Notes: generated from the sequence alone by a model not told the origin. Counted from the first letter of the stretch, positions 1-8,225 are shown. The stretch: DNA of 17,554 nt from DAOUET01 sp034430155 (GCA_034430155.1 DAOUET010000127.1:1-17554), one strand, 5' to 3'. Made by a program: numbers and translations.

Positions 1-1
1 T

Positions 2-310
2 CTGGTAACCAGTGACCTGACCCTGAATGCTGACCGGATCATCCCAATCTACCAAAAACGGTGGAAAGTCGAAGAATATCATCGTTCGCTCAAGCAGAAT
101 GCTTCGTTGGCCAAATCACCCACTCGCACGGAGACCAACCACTTTGTCGCTGCCCTGTGGTCGTTTGTCAAAATTGAGTTGTTGAAGGTGCAAAAGAACA
201 AGAACCATTACCAGTTGAAAACTCAGTTGTATTTGGCGGCTTTGTCACAAGCCTTTCAAGAACTGCGCTCGTTGCAATCCGAGCTTTCTCAGCAGCCCTT
301 GGTTGCGTAA
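2..310 (+). pseudogene. IS4-type DDE transposase, C-terminal fragment
   Basis: The frame is open from the window edge to TAA at 308-310, about 102 residues. Near its start is YQKRWKVEEYHRSLK, an exact match to the Y-(2)-R-(3)-E-(6)-K signature that carries the last catalytic Glu of IS4-superfamily (DDE_Tnp_1) transposases. The rest is a helical C-terminal tail rich in Leu, Gln and Lys, as expected after that motif. The gene is cut by the window start, so whether the element is intact cannot be judged. It differs from the IS4-type fragment at 15745-16398. A strong terminator follows 20 bases after the stop. The transposase call is safe; the exact IS family (IS4 or IS701-like) is inference. Confidence 0.85.
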
Positions 311-330
311 CATGAGTTATTAATGGTGAG

Positions 331-364
331 AAAGCCCCGCTCTAAAAAGGGAGCGGGGCTTTTT
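331..364 (+). terminator. Rho-independent terminator after the transposase
   Basis: A perfect 12-bp stem (AAAGCCCCGCTC at 331-342 and GAGCGGGGCTTT at 351-362) encloses an 8-base loop and runs into a T-tract ending at 364. It lies 20 bases downstream of the transposase stop. The A-run on its left side is short, but it could also act weakly on the minus strand. Confidence 0.9.
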
Positions 365-388
365 CGCTCTAAGGAGATAGGCGGGTAG

Positions 389-394
389 TATAAT
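389..394 (+). promoter_or_regulatory. Possible -10 box upstream of the fba-yedE chimera
   Basis: TATAAT at 389-394 is a perfect -10 hexamer in the 163-base gap between the terminator and the next start codon. No convincing -35 box lies 16-18 bases upstream and no extended -10 TG is present. It is offered only as the best promoter candidate in this gap. The rest of 395-510 shows nothing recognisable. Confidence 0.3.
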
Positions 395-527
395 CAAATT
401 ACCGCAAATATTTGGGTAACTTAATTTTAAATTTATTGGGGGGCATCTCCTAGTCCTTCTTGGTATTAACACTCAGGGCAAATTATCGCTCTTTCCAACA
501 GGAAATCCAAAAAAAGGAGGTTCAACG

Positions 528-1070
528 ATGGCAGGGTTAAAAGATAAAATTGGCCCAGGTGTTATCACGAGCGAATTGGTGCAAGAAGTATATGATTATG
601 CCAAGGCGCATCAATTTGCCTTAACGGGTGCCAATGTCACCGGCACGAACACGATCAATGCTGTCTTAGAAACAGCCAAAGAGATCAATTCCCCGGTGAT
701 TATTCAATTATCCAATGGCGGTGCCTCATTTTTTGCCGGTAATCTGATTGGAGGATTGATCTTAGGCGTTGGCATGGCTCTTACCGGTTACTGACCGGGT
801 ACCTGCGCCGCCGGTGGCGGTGAAGGAAAACTTGATTACTTGATTCCTGGTCTTCTCGGTTTTCTCACGGGTGCAGTGATATATGGTTTGACTTACCAAC
901 AAGTCTTTCCCAAGATATCAGCGCTGGCTGATTATGGGAGCGTGGTGTTGCCGGATTTGTGGAACCCGAATCCATATCTGGTAGTCCTGCTCTTTGCCAT
1001 GATGAGCGTTTTTCTGTTCTACCTTATCGACCGCAGTGGCTTATACCGGAAGGAGAAGATTGAAGACTAG
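528..1070 (+). CDS. FbaA N-terminus fused to YeeE/YedE transporter C-terminus, with in-frame TGA (possible selenocysteine)
   Basis: AAAGGAGG at 513-520 precedes ATG 528. Residues 1-71 resemble the start of class II fructose-bisphosphate aldolase (PGVIT, INAVLETAKE, SNGGASFFAG). The aldolase's zinc and catalytic residues, which lie further on, are absent. From residue 72 (about base 741) the protein becomes the C-terminal half of a YeeE/YedE inner-membrane transporter (thiosulfate/sulfur uptake, or the proposed selenium transporter), with about three hydrophobic segments (~72-90, ~104-122, ~150-165). Codon 89 (792-794) is TGA inside GY-TGA-PGTCAAGGGEGK, where the family has a conserved Cys. 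The same frame then stays open for 91 more family-like residues to TAG at 1068-1070. A SECIS-like hairpin follows the TGA. Either Sec is inserted (180 residues) or this is a broken gene ending at residue 88. Because the aldolase part is fused on, transport function is doubtful. Confidence 0.6.
802..826 (+). promoter_or_regulatory. SECIS-like hairpin downstream of in-frame TGA
   Basis: CCGCC (808-812) pairs with GGCGG (816-820) around a 3-base GGT loop. The stem extends outward through a G-T wobble, a C-G pair, one G/A mismatch and CCT/AGG (802-804 with 824-826). The loop starts with G and lies 18 bases after the TGA at 792-794. This fits the published bacterial SECIS pattern as I know it (short loop with G in its first two positions, roughly 16-37 bases after UGA). 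The hairpin could also be a chance product of Gly/Ala codons. Confidence 0.45.
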
Positions 1071-1159
1071 TCCTCGATTTTCTCAGGTTAATGTTTGCTT
1101 CAAGATCAATGAACGTGCTTGCTGATTTTCTCCAGGCACACCCTTAGATAGAGGTATTT

Positions 1160-1714
1160 ATGCCAGACAGTGTCGTAACCCGAAGAGAATTTCTTAAAAT
1201 AGGTGGCACCTCGCTGGGGGCTTTAGCCCTCGGACAGTTTGTACCTCCTCCAGTCGCCAAAACTGCCCGTCAAAACGGCAGCCTGGACGCTAACGGCGAT
1301 GGTTACATCCCTACCATGTGTGAAATGTGTGTGTGGCGCTGTGGTGTCCTCAGTAAGGTCGAGCAAAGCCGGGTGGTCAAGCTGGAAGGTAACCCCGAGC
1401 ATCCTCACTTCAAGGGAAAGTTCTGTGCCCGCGGGCAAGCTGGATTGATGAATACCTATGACCCCGACCGGGTGCTTTCTCCCCTGGTGAGGGTAGGCAA
1501 GCGCGGTGAAGGTAAATTCCGCAAAGCCTCCTGGGAGGACAGCTATTACAACCTGATCCGCCCTCACAAGAGCCTGCGTCTACCGGTTCAGGATGGCTGG
1601 CCGCAAAAATGGTCGTCCCGCACACCAACAATGGCTGCGAAACTGACCGATCATATTTGGACTGTTAAAGAGCTGTTGATGACTTTACCCTTACCAGGTG
1701 CTGTCAACACCTAA
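1160..1714 (+). pseudogene. Tat-exported molybdopterin oxidoreductase N-terminus fused to a transposase tail
   Basis: Residues 7-13 (TRREFLK) form a twin-arginine signal followed by a hydrophobic stretch, so the original enzyme was exported folded. Cys54, Cys57, Cys61 and Cys89 (C-x2-C-x3-C-x27-C) form the N-terminal [4Fe-4S] site of DMSO-reductase-family molybdoenzymes. The fold resembles PsrA/PhsA-type sulfur-compound reductases, whose normal length is roughly 700-900 residues. Family similarity stops after SWED at residue ~127 (base ~1541). Residues ~129-184 (YYNLIRPHKSLR, RTPTMAAKLTDHIWT) are instead the C-terminal tail of an integrase-type transposase, ending in TAA at 1712-1714. The molybdopterin domains are missing, so it cannot be an active reductase. 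The yedE remnant 90 bases upstream suggests both came from one sulfur or selenium locus. Confidence 0.8.
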
Positions 1715-1849
1715 AAGGGAGACTATCAATTTTTGTATGAATATATTAACGTAAGTACGGGATAAAGTCCTTTTTGATAGCTGCATATAGTTAAACCTCA
1801 AACACCCATCAAAAAATGAATTAATCGATTTATCTACCAGGCTTGTAGA
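1715..1849. other. Non-coding gap, nothing recognised
   Basis: This is A/T-rich sequence after the transposase tail. It may include the outer end of that insertion sequence, but no inverted repeat partner is visible in the window. Confidence 0.5.
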
Positions 1850-2077
1850 TCAAATATAGAATATCAGACCTTCTTTCCTTGGTGTGGGGGTGGGCTGTTC
1901 ACAATCTTTACACCCGAGAGTCACGACACAGACGTGCTGGTAACCACCTGGAATACCTAAGGCTTTTTTCAGTTACCCATCAGCATCCTCAAAAAACAGA
2001 AATTCAGAGCAATTCATCAAGTACTTGCCGATATTAAGCGATTCAGCTGCCAGCTTATTATTTTGAGCCGCTGTTAT
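1850..2077 (-). pseudogene. Nitroreductase-family C-terminal remnant
   Basis: Reading the minus strand from 2077 gives ITAAQNNKLAAESLNIGK, then EFLFFEDADG, an in-frame TAA, and in the same frame LKKALGIPGGYQHV, VTLGCKD and PTPTPRKEG, ending at TGA (1850-1852). This order (AAQN-LAAESLxIG, then LKKxLGIPxGY, then xTLGxxD-EPxPxPRK) is the C-terminal third of FMN-dependent nitroreductases. About 74 residues remain of a protein usually near 170-220 residues. The N-terminal flavin-binding part is missing, replaced immediately upstream by the esterase 3' end, and one internal stop breaks the rest. It is a dead fragment. It lies just downstream of the xylan locus and marks an old recombination boundary. 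Confidence 0.7.
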
Positions 2078-2094
2078 GTTTTTTTAGAAGGAAT

Positions 2095-3075
2095 CTATAA
2101 AATCCCTGTTCCCCATAATTCAGTCAGGAATTTGACCTTTTCAATTGTTTGAAAAGCTTCTCCACCTTCATGATCATTATAAGACCAGATTCTAATCTGT
2201 TTTGAACCAGCGTAATGATTAAAAGCAGCGAAGACCGTAGATGGAGGGCAAGTCATATCCATCAATCCAACAGAGAACAGTGATTTGGAATGCGCCCGCA
2301 CAGCAAAATTTAGGCCATCGAAATAAGATAGGGTATTAAATACAGTATCTATATGATCTCGATGTATCTTACAATAATGGGCAATTTCTGAGTAAGGGCT
2401 TTCATCCGTGATTTCGGTAGCACGCCGGTAGTGGCAAAGGAACGGGACATCCGGCATGACTGCAGATATGTTGGGTACGAGACCGCTCACTGCCAATGAG
2501 ATTCCACCTCCTTGACTGGCACCCGTGACAGCAATTCTAGACTTGTCGACCGATTGATGGCTTCTTGCTGCCTCAACTGCGCGTACAGAATCTGTAAAAA
2601 CACGCCGATAGTAATATGTTTTAGGATTGAGAACACCCAAGGTCATGAAACCTGGAAAATGAGGGTTTGAGCCTTCTGCTGGAAGATCTGGAGTATCACC
2701 TTGCAGCCATTGACTTCCCTGTCCTCGTGTGTCCATGATTAAGTGAGCAAATCCGACGCTACTCCATAAAAGCCAATTATATGGAGATCCACGGCCACCG
2801 CCATAACCAATGTATTCAACCACGCATGGGAGTAACTTTGGACGTTGTCGTGGTAGCAGGAACCACCCTTTCACTCGTTGACCGCCGTAGCCATTGAATG
2901 TGACATCATAAGTCTCAAGTGTTTGAAGCCGATAATCAACTGGCTCAAATTGTGCTGCTAATGGGAACTCTTTGGCTTGGGCAATGGTTTCAGACCAAAA
3001 TGCGTCGAAGTCGGATGGTTCTTGACGATCTGGTTTATAGACTTTTAATTGTTCAAGTGGAAAGTCGAAATACAC
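2095..3075 (-). CDS. Acetyl-xylan esterase / cephalosporin-C deacetylase, family CE7
   Basis: This cytoplasmic alpha/beta hydrolase removes acetyl groups from xylo-oligosaccharides. It closely follows the Thermotoga maritima CE7 esterase in order and length. RGQGS is at 117-121, the nucleophile is Ser187 in GASQGG, Asp273 is in GLMD, and His302 is in DHEGG; the CE7 triad is Ser-Asp-His. No signal peptide is present, so it acts after uptake. I chose GTG at 3075 (326 residues) because AGGAGA lies 6 bases before it and the family's FDFPLE start follows directly; an upstream in-frame TTG at 3096 would add 7 unrelated residues. It is the last gene of the xylan cluster, separated from xylB by 211 bases, so it may have its own promoter. 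No terminator is visible after it. Confidence 0.93.
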   Translation of the reverse strand: MYFDFPLEQLKVYKPDRQEPSDFDAFWSETIAQAKEFPLAAQFEPVDYRLQTLETYDVTFNGYGGQRVKGWFLLPRQRPKLLPCVVEYIGYGGGRGSPYNWLLWSSVGFAHLIMDTRGQGSQWLQGDTPDLPAEGSNPHFPGFMTLGVLNPKTYYYRRVFTDSVRAVEAARSHQSVDKSRIAVTGASQGGGISLAVSGLVPNISAVMPDVPFLCHYRRATEITDESPYSEIAHYCKIHRDHIDTVFNTLSYFDGLNFAVRAHSKSLFSVGLMDMTCPPSTVFAAFNHYAGSKQIRIWSYNDHEGGEAFQTIEKVKFLTELWGTGIL

Positions 3076-3140
3076 AGTTATTCTCCTAAAATACAATATC
3101 GGTTTTGGGCCCCAAGAAGAATTTATATTATTATCTTACC

Positions 3141-3170
3141 TGTATAAGAGTATCACCTTTTGCAGTGCAA
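3141..3170 (-). promoter_or_regulatory. Candidate promoter and palindrome upstream of the esterase
   Basis: On the minus strand TTGCAC (3165-3170) and TATACA (3141-3146) are 18 bases apart, a weak sigma-70-like pair 65 bases before the esterase start. The -35 box lies within an odd-centred palindrome, TTGCACTGCAA (3160-3170). This would let the esterase be expressed apart from xylB. The match is poor (3/6 and 4/6), so the call is tentative. Confidence 0.3.
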
Positions 3171-3286
3171 CCAATCTTCTAGAGACTCCCCATCACTGCC
3201 TATTAATTTTAAATGAGCAACGTCAGGGAGCTAAATTCCTGAAAGAATTTTTTGATTAATACTGGTCCGTTGTCTTTCATCATAAT

Positions 3287-4786
3287 TCACTCTATCTTTT
3301 GAAAAGTAGATTTCAACGCAGGATACAATTCGCGATAAAGCGGATACATGGTACGATAGATCACGACTTGTCTTTCATTTGGGTTAGTGATTTCTGCCAG
3401 CCTTACTACCTCCTTGCATGCAGTTGCAACATTCGACCACACACCGGCGCCAACCCCCGCCAGCAGGGCTGCACCATAGGCTGCCCCCTCAACTACTTCA
3501 ACCGTTATCAATTCAGCTTCGAGTACACTAGCCAGAATCTGCCGCCATAATGGGCTCTTTATTCCACCGCCGGAAGCGCGCACCTGTACAATTGCACCCA
3601 GACCGGCATTTTGAATCAAGGTAAAGCTGTCTTTTAAGCCAAAAGCTACACCTTCCAGGACGGCACGGGTCATGTGTCCACGCCCATGCCTCAAAGTCAG
3701 GCCAATGAAAGCACCGCGTGCTAATGGGTCGGGGTATGGGGTCCGTTCGCCGCTCAGGTAGGGCAGGAACTGTAATCCTTCGCTGCCTGCGGGAACAGAT
3801 TCGGCTTCTTTCAGCAGGTCATCAAAACTCATCCCCGGAGCAAGGGTGTCGCGATACCACTGCAAACTGCCTGCCGCGGAGAGCATTACGCCCATGAAGT
3901 GCCACATCCCCGGCACGGCATGGCAGAAGGCATGCAGCCGTCCTTCGGGTTCGATCATCGCGGAGGGCGTGGTAGCAAAGACCACGCCGCTGGTGCCCAC
4001 CGTTAGCCCGATGATGCCCGGCCTAACCGCGCCCACGCCTACGGCCTGCGCCGCCTGGTCGCCGCCGCCTGCCATGACGGGCGTGCCAGCCTTCAGCCCG
4101 GTAGCTACAGCGGCAGCCGGGGTCATATGTCCGGTTATCTGCGGCCCCTCATAAACCGGTGGCATCCAGCTGCGGAGAATCCCAAGGGCAGATAAAACTT
4201 CACCGGACCAATCACGCTCTTTCAGGTTGAACAGGACGGTCCCAGACCCATCGGCCTTGTCCATAGCGAAATCCCCCGTCAGCTTATAGCGCACAAAATC
4301 CTTCGGCAATAGCACATGCGCGGCTTTGGCGTAGATTTCCGGCTCGTTTTCCTTGACCCATAGGATCTTGGGTGCAGTGAAACCGGTCAAGGCTACGTTG
4401 CCGGTAATCTGGATGAACTTCTCTCGTCCAATGCGCCAGTGAATTTCGTCGCATTGGGCTTGGGTACGCTGGTCATTCCACAGAATGGCGGGACGCAGGA
4501 CCTTACCCGCATCGTCGAGCAAGACCAGCCCATGCATTTGTCCTGTCAGACCAATGGCGGCGACGGTTTCAGCTTTCACACCCGCCTTTTTCAAAACAGA
4601 ACGGATACTCACACAGACCGCCTGCCACCATTCCGGTGGATCCTGTTCAGACCAGAGCGGTCGGGGCGTTTGCAGCGTATGCGGTGACGAGGCAACTGCC
4701 ACCACTGCGCCGGCTTCATCGATTAACAACGCCTTGCTGCTGGTTGTGGATGTATCGACACCGAGAAAATAGCTTTTCGTACTCAT
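3287..4786 (-). CDS. xylB: Xylulokinase
   Basis: This kinase phosphorylates D-xylulose with ATP to xylulose 5-phosphate, the entry into the pentose phosphate pathway. It is an FGGY-family kinase of normal length (499 residues). The N-terminal phosphate-binding loop has Asp11 in DTSTTSSKALL. Substrate-loop motifs are TGQMHG (81-86) and LWNDQR (102-107). The catalytic base is expected at Asp243 in GGGDQAAQAVG, and the C-terminal ATPase half carries YLSGERTPYPDP and an RASGGG motif. The gene starts 13 bases after the xylA stop, with only a weak Shine-Dalgarno (AGTAAAG), so translation is probably coupled. Xylulokinase is preferred over glycerol or rhamnulose kinase because of the adjacent xylA and the xylan enzymes. 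Confidence 0.96.
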   Translation of the reverse strand: MSTKSYFLGVDTSTTSSKALLIDEAGAVVAVASSPHTLQTPRPLWSEQDPPEWWQAVCVSIRSVLKKAGVKAETVAAIGLTGQMHGLVLLDDAGKVLRPAILWNDQRTQAQCDEIHWRIGREKFIQITGNVALTGFTAPKILWVKENEPEIYAKAAHVLLPKDFVRYKLTGDFAMDKADGSGTVLFNLKERDWSGEVLSALGILRSWMPPVYEGPQITGHMTPAAAVATGLKAGTPVMAGGGDQAAQAVGVGAVRPGIIGLTVGTSGVVFATTPSAMIEPEGRLHAFCHAVPGMWHFMGVMLSAAGSLQWYRDTLAPGMSFDDLLKEAESVPAGSEGLQFLPYLSGERTPYPDPLARGAFIGLTLRHGRGHMTRAVLEGVAFGLKDSFTLIQNAGLGAIVQVRASGGGIKSPLWRQILASVLEAELITVEVVEGAAYGAALLAGVGAGVWSNVATACKEVVRLAEITNPNERQVVIYRTMYPLYRELYPALKSTFQKIE

Positions 4787-4799
4787 CTTTACTTATTGG

Positions 4800-5966
4800 T
4801 TATCGAACGCCGAGAAGCAAATCTATGGTCAATTGGTCAAGCCGTTCATACTTCAGCCCGCGTTTAGAGATAGCCTTGCGATCAAAAGATCGCGCCTTGA
4901 GTGCAGCGGCTTTTTCAGATGTGTAACTGCCGAAGTAGGACGCCATCTCACCATCAATAACGTTGATTTCGGCAAGCAGCGCCTGGATCTCTTGATCCGC
5001 ATTGAACTGGGCGGCTTTCTCCTTCAGGATGAGATAGGTGCGCATACAACCGCGTGCAAAATCCTTGACGCCCTCGTAATCTTCAGTTCGGTAAGCATGG
5101 GCATCGAAGTGACGCGAGCTGGAATAGCCGACATCTTCGAGAAATTTAACCAGAAAGAATGCAGCCTTTAAGTCACGTGAGCCAAAGCGCAGGTCCTGGT
5201 CATAGCGACCGGGATACTGGTCGTTCAGATCAATGTGGAAGAGCTTGCCCGCTTCCCAGGCCTGGGCCACGCCGTGCATGAAGTTGATGCCGGCCATGTG
5301 CTCATGAGCCACCTCGGGATTGACACCGACCATTTCCGGATGGTCGAGTGTGGCAATGAACGCTAGCATGTGTCCTGTGGTCGGGTTATAGATGTCGCCG
5401 CGCGGTTCGTTCGGCTTAGCTTCAAGGGCGAATCTGAGATCGTATTTCTTGTCGAGGGCATATTCACACAGGAAGTTAATGGCTTCGCGGCTGCGCTTGA
5501 TCGCATCCAACGGATTCTTGCTGGAATCCGTTTCCGTGCCTTCGCGCCCGCCCCAGAATACATAGGTTTTTGCGCCAAATTCCACACCCAGATCGATGGC
5601 CTTCATCGTTTTTTGTAGGGCATACGCGCGGACCTTTGCATCGTTGCTAGTGAATGCACCGTCCTTGAAAACTGGGTCGCTGAACAAATTAGTGGTCGCC
5701 ATTGGAACGACCAGCCCTGTATCGGCCAGAGCTTTGCGGAAGTCCTTTTTGATGACGCCGGCTTCAGCAGGTGTAGCATCGATCGGGATCAAGTCGTTGT
5801 CGTGGAAGTTGACACCATACGCACCGACTTCTCCCAGCAGGTAAACTAGTTCTGCCGGAGATTTGTGTTCACGAGTGGCGCTGCCAAACGGGTCTACACC
5901 ACGATTACCAACGGTCCATAGACCAAATGTAAATTTGTGTTCGGGTTTCGGTGAGTAATCAGACAT
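4800..5966 (-). CDS. xylA: Xylose isomerase
   Basis: This enzyme interconverts D-xylose and D-xylulose (TIM barrel with two metal ions). At 388 residues it is the short class I type known from Streptomyces and Thermus, beginning with KFTFGLWTVGNRG. Visible active-site residues are His55 and Asp58 (NFHDND), Glu182 and Lys184 (LEAKPNEPRG), Glu218 and His221 (NPEVAHEH), Asp246, Asp256 and Asp258 (HIDLNDQ, RYDQDLRFG) and Asp288 (HFDAH). All match the Streptomyces pattern with a one-residue offset. AAGGAG lies 5 bases before the ATG. The gene follows the GH3 gene by 21 bases and precedes xylB by 13, so the three form one transcription unit. No key residue is missing. Confidence 0.97.
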   Translation of the reverse strand: MSDYSPKPEHKFTFGLWTVGNRGVDPFGSATREHKSPAELVYLLGEVGAYGVNFHDNDLIPIDATPAEAGVIKKDFRKALADTGLVVPMATTNLFSDPVFKDGAFTSNDAKVRAYALQKTMKAIDLGVEFGAKTYVFWGGREGTETDSSKNPLDAIKRSREAINFLCEYALDKKYDLRFALEAKPNEPRGDIYNPTTGHMLAFIATLDHPEMVGVNPEVAHEHMAGINFMHGVAQAWEAGKLFHIDLNDQYPGRYDQDLRFGSRDLKAAFFLVKFLEDVGYSSSRHFDAHAYRTEDYEGVKDFARGCMRTYLILKEKAAQFNADQEIQALLAEINVIDGEMASYFGSYTSEKAAALKARSFDRKAISKRGLKYERLDQLTIDLLLGVR

Positions 5967-5987
5967 GGGAGCTCCTTGATATAGTAA

Positions 5988-8111
5988 TTAATGAATTTTA
6001 AATTCCTCACTGACAGGCTGCGGTGCTCCAAGCGCCACCCCGCGAGCGCCGGGGGAGCAGCCGCCTGCCGTTAATTGGTATTTGCCCGGCTCCAACTTTT
6101 GCCGGCCATCTTCGTCGACGAGCATCAGCATTTCAGGCTTGACGTTAAAATGGATTGTTTTGACCTGCCCAGGTTTGCGACTTACTCTCTGGAAGGCGAT
6201 TAGCTGGCTCAGAGGCGCGGGCAGGCGGGTTTCAAGCACACTTAAATAAAGCTGGACAACTTCGTCCGCAGTGACAGAGCCCGCATTCTTGAGCGTAACA
6301 GCCACCCGAAACCCGGAGGTGGGTTTACCAGGCGAGACGATTTTTAGATCGTGGTATTCAAAACTGGCATAAGACAGGCCAAAACCGAACGGGAAAAGCG
6401 GTTCGCGCGTGGCATATCGATAGGTGCGCCCGGTCATGCTGTAGTCTTCGAAAGGCGGCAAATCAGTGGTGGCTTTGGGGAAGGTGACAGTCAACTTGCC
6501 GCTCGGGGACGTATCCCCAAAAAGCAGGCTGGCGACGGCACGTCCGCCTTCCTGGCCAGGGTACCAGACGAACAAAATGGCTTCCACCATATCGGTGATT
6601 TCACCCAGCGCTATCGGGCTGCCGCCCGTCAGGACCAAAACAATGCGCGCTCCATGTTCAGCCAGCCTGCGAATAAATTTCTGTTGAACCGCAGGCAGTT
6701 CAATCTGCGCACGGTCTCCATTTTCTGCAGTGAGGATCGATTCGCCCTCCTCGCCCTCCATGAGCGGGGACGTTCCCGCACACACGATAGTTAGGTCCGC
6801 GCTGACAGCTTCATCTTCGGCCCGATTGAACGGAATGGCACTTTCCTGGGTCCACATGCAACCAGGTCGGTATTCCAACTTAATTCCTTCAGGCATGCGC
6901 CCTACAATCCCTTCGATCAGAGTGGTCATTTTATCGTTAATGCCATAATAGTTGCCCAATAATACATCCAGACTGGCAGCCGCTGGGCCGGTGACAAAAA
7001 TGCTTTTCACTTGCGGCCCAATGGGCAGGGCCTGATTCCTGTTTTTAAGCAACACCGCTGACTGGAGTGCGGCACGATAGGCCAGGTCACGATGTTTTTT
7101 AGAGCCCACCACCGACATGGGTGTAGCGGCATAAGTCACCTGGTCCGGTGGGTCAAACATACCCAGCTTGAAGCGGGTGACCAGGATGCGGGAAAGGGAC
7201 AGGGCGATATCGGCTTGTGAAATCAGCCCCTGCTCAAGCGCCTCGCCCAGGTGGTCAAAGGTACAGCCGCAATCGAGGTCACAGCCGTTTTTGAGTGCCA
7301 GCGCGGCGGTTTCGACAGGGCCAGCTGTGTATTGGTGACCTCCATGAATATCGGAAAGCGCCCAACAATCAGAGACCACATGCCCGGCAAAGCCCCACTC
7401 GCCGCGCAGAATATCCTGTAGGAGCAGTTTGCTGGCGCAGGCAGGCTCGTCCAGCACGCGGTTATACGCGGCCATTACGGCTTCGACTTTGGCTTCGATG
7501 ACCAATTTCTTAAAAGCCGGCAAATAGGTGGCGTACAGATCGCGGCGGCTAACCTGCGCATTGAAGCTGTGACGCAGTTTCTCAGGCCCGCTGTGCACCG
7601 CGAAATGTTTGGCGCAGGCGGCGGCTCTCAGATATTTTGGGTCGTCGCCCTGCAGCCCGCGCACATAGGCCGTGCCCATTTCTCCGGTCAAAAACGGGTC
7701 CTCACCCCAGGTTTCCTGCCCACGTCCCCAGCGCGGGTCCCGGAATATGTTGATGTTGGGTGACCAAAAGGTCAACCCCTGGTACAGGTTGGTCTTACCT
7801 TTGGTACGAAGGGCTTCGTGGAATTTGGCGCGGCCTTCGTCGCCAATCGCCGCTGCGATGGCTTTCACCAGCGACAGGTTCCACGTGGCTGACATACCGA
7901 TGGCTTGTGGGAAAACGGTGGCGCGTCCATTGCGACCCACACCATGCAGGCCCTCGCTCCAGAAATTATAGGGAGCTATCCCCAGGCGTGGGATGCCATC
8001 AACGGAGTGAATAAATTGCCCAAGTTTCTCGTTAAGCGTCAGGCGCGAAAGCAAATCCTGAACACGATCAGAAATAGGTAAATTAGGGTCGAGGTAAGCA
8101 GGATATGACAT
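5988..8111 (-). CDS. Family GH3 beta-xylosidase (or beta-glucosidase)
   Basis: This enzyme releases xylose from the non-reducing end of xylo-oligosaccharides. It has 707 residues and no signal peptide, so it is cytoplasmic. The N-terminal TIM barrel has WSEGLHGVGR (51-60), the substrate Lys-His pair in AKHFAVH (168-169) and the nucleophile Asp248 in HVVSDCW. The alpha/beta sandwich domain carries an acid-rich loop MEGEEGES (451-458) where the acid/base Glu is expected. A fibronectin-III-like domain (from ~580) ends the protein. The WSEGLHG pattern is that of the xylosidase (BXL-like) branch, and the neighbours support xylose release, but sequence alone cannot exclude glucosidase or arabinosidase activity. 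GAGGA precedes the ATG. The 168-base gap upstream holds a plausible promoter. Confidence 0.92.
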   Translation of the reverse strand: MSYPAYLDPNLPISDRVQDLLSRLTLNEKLGQFIHSVDGIPRLGIAPYNFWSEGLHGVGRNGRATVFPQAIGMSATWNLSLVKAIAAAIGDEGRAKFHEALRTKGKTNLYQGLTFWSPNINIFRDPRWGRGQETWGEDPFLTGEMGTAYVRGLQGDDPKYLRAAACAKHFAVHSGPEKLRHSFNAQVSRRDLYATYLPAFKKLVIEAKVEAVMAAYNRVLDEPACASKLLLQDILRGEWGFAGHVVSDCWALSDIHGGHQYTAGPVETAALALKNGCDLDCGCTFDHLGEALEQGLISQADIALSLSRILVTRFKLGMFDPPDQVTYAATPMSVVGSKKHRDLAYRAALQSAVLLKNRNQALPIGPQVKSIFVTGPAAASLDVLLGNYYGINDKMTTLIEGIVGRMPEGIKLEYRPGCMWTQESAIPFNRAEDEAVSADLTIVCAGTSPLMEGEEGESILTAENGDRAQIELPAVQQKFIRRLAEHGARIVLVLTGGSPIALGEITDMVEAILFVWYPGQEGGRAVASLLFGDTSPSGKLTVTFPKATTDLPPFEDYSMTGRTYRYATREPLFPFGFGLSYASFEYHDLKIVSPGKPTSGFRVAVTLKNAGSVTADEVVQLYLSVLETRLPAPLSQLIAFQRVSRKPGQVKTIHFNVKPEMLMLVDEDGRQKLEPGKYQLTAGGCSPGARGVALGAPQPVSEEFKIH

Positions 8112-8225
8112 AATTATTTCCTCATTCTGAGAGATTTGGAAGGCAGTGAAACGAGAGACGTAATATCATATGCTCGAAGTTAGATATGCAATCTGACATT
8201 ATATGCTCCACATTGCGAATATTGA

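Noticed and set aside
840..1070. Separate small membrane protein starting at TTG 840
   Set aside because: It is in the same frame as the sequence before the TGA and continues the YedE homology without a break. There is no ribosome binding site before 840.
1223..1631. Minus-strand frames opposite the molybdoenzyme fragment
   Set aside because: The plus strand carries the Tat signal and Fe-S cysteines; the minus frames show no family features.
3299..4926. Several 80-100 residue plus-strand frames opposite xylB and xylA
   Set aside because: All lie inside well-supported genes on the other strand and carry no recognisable domain.
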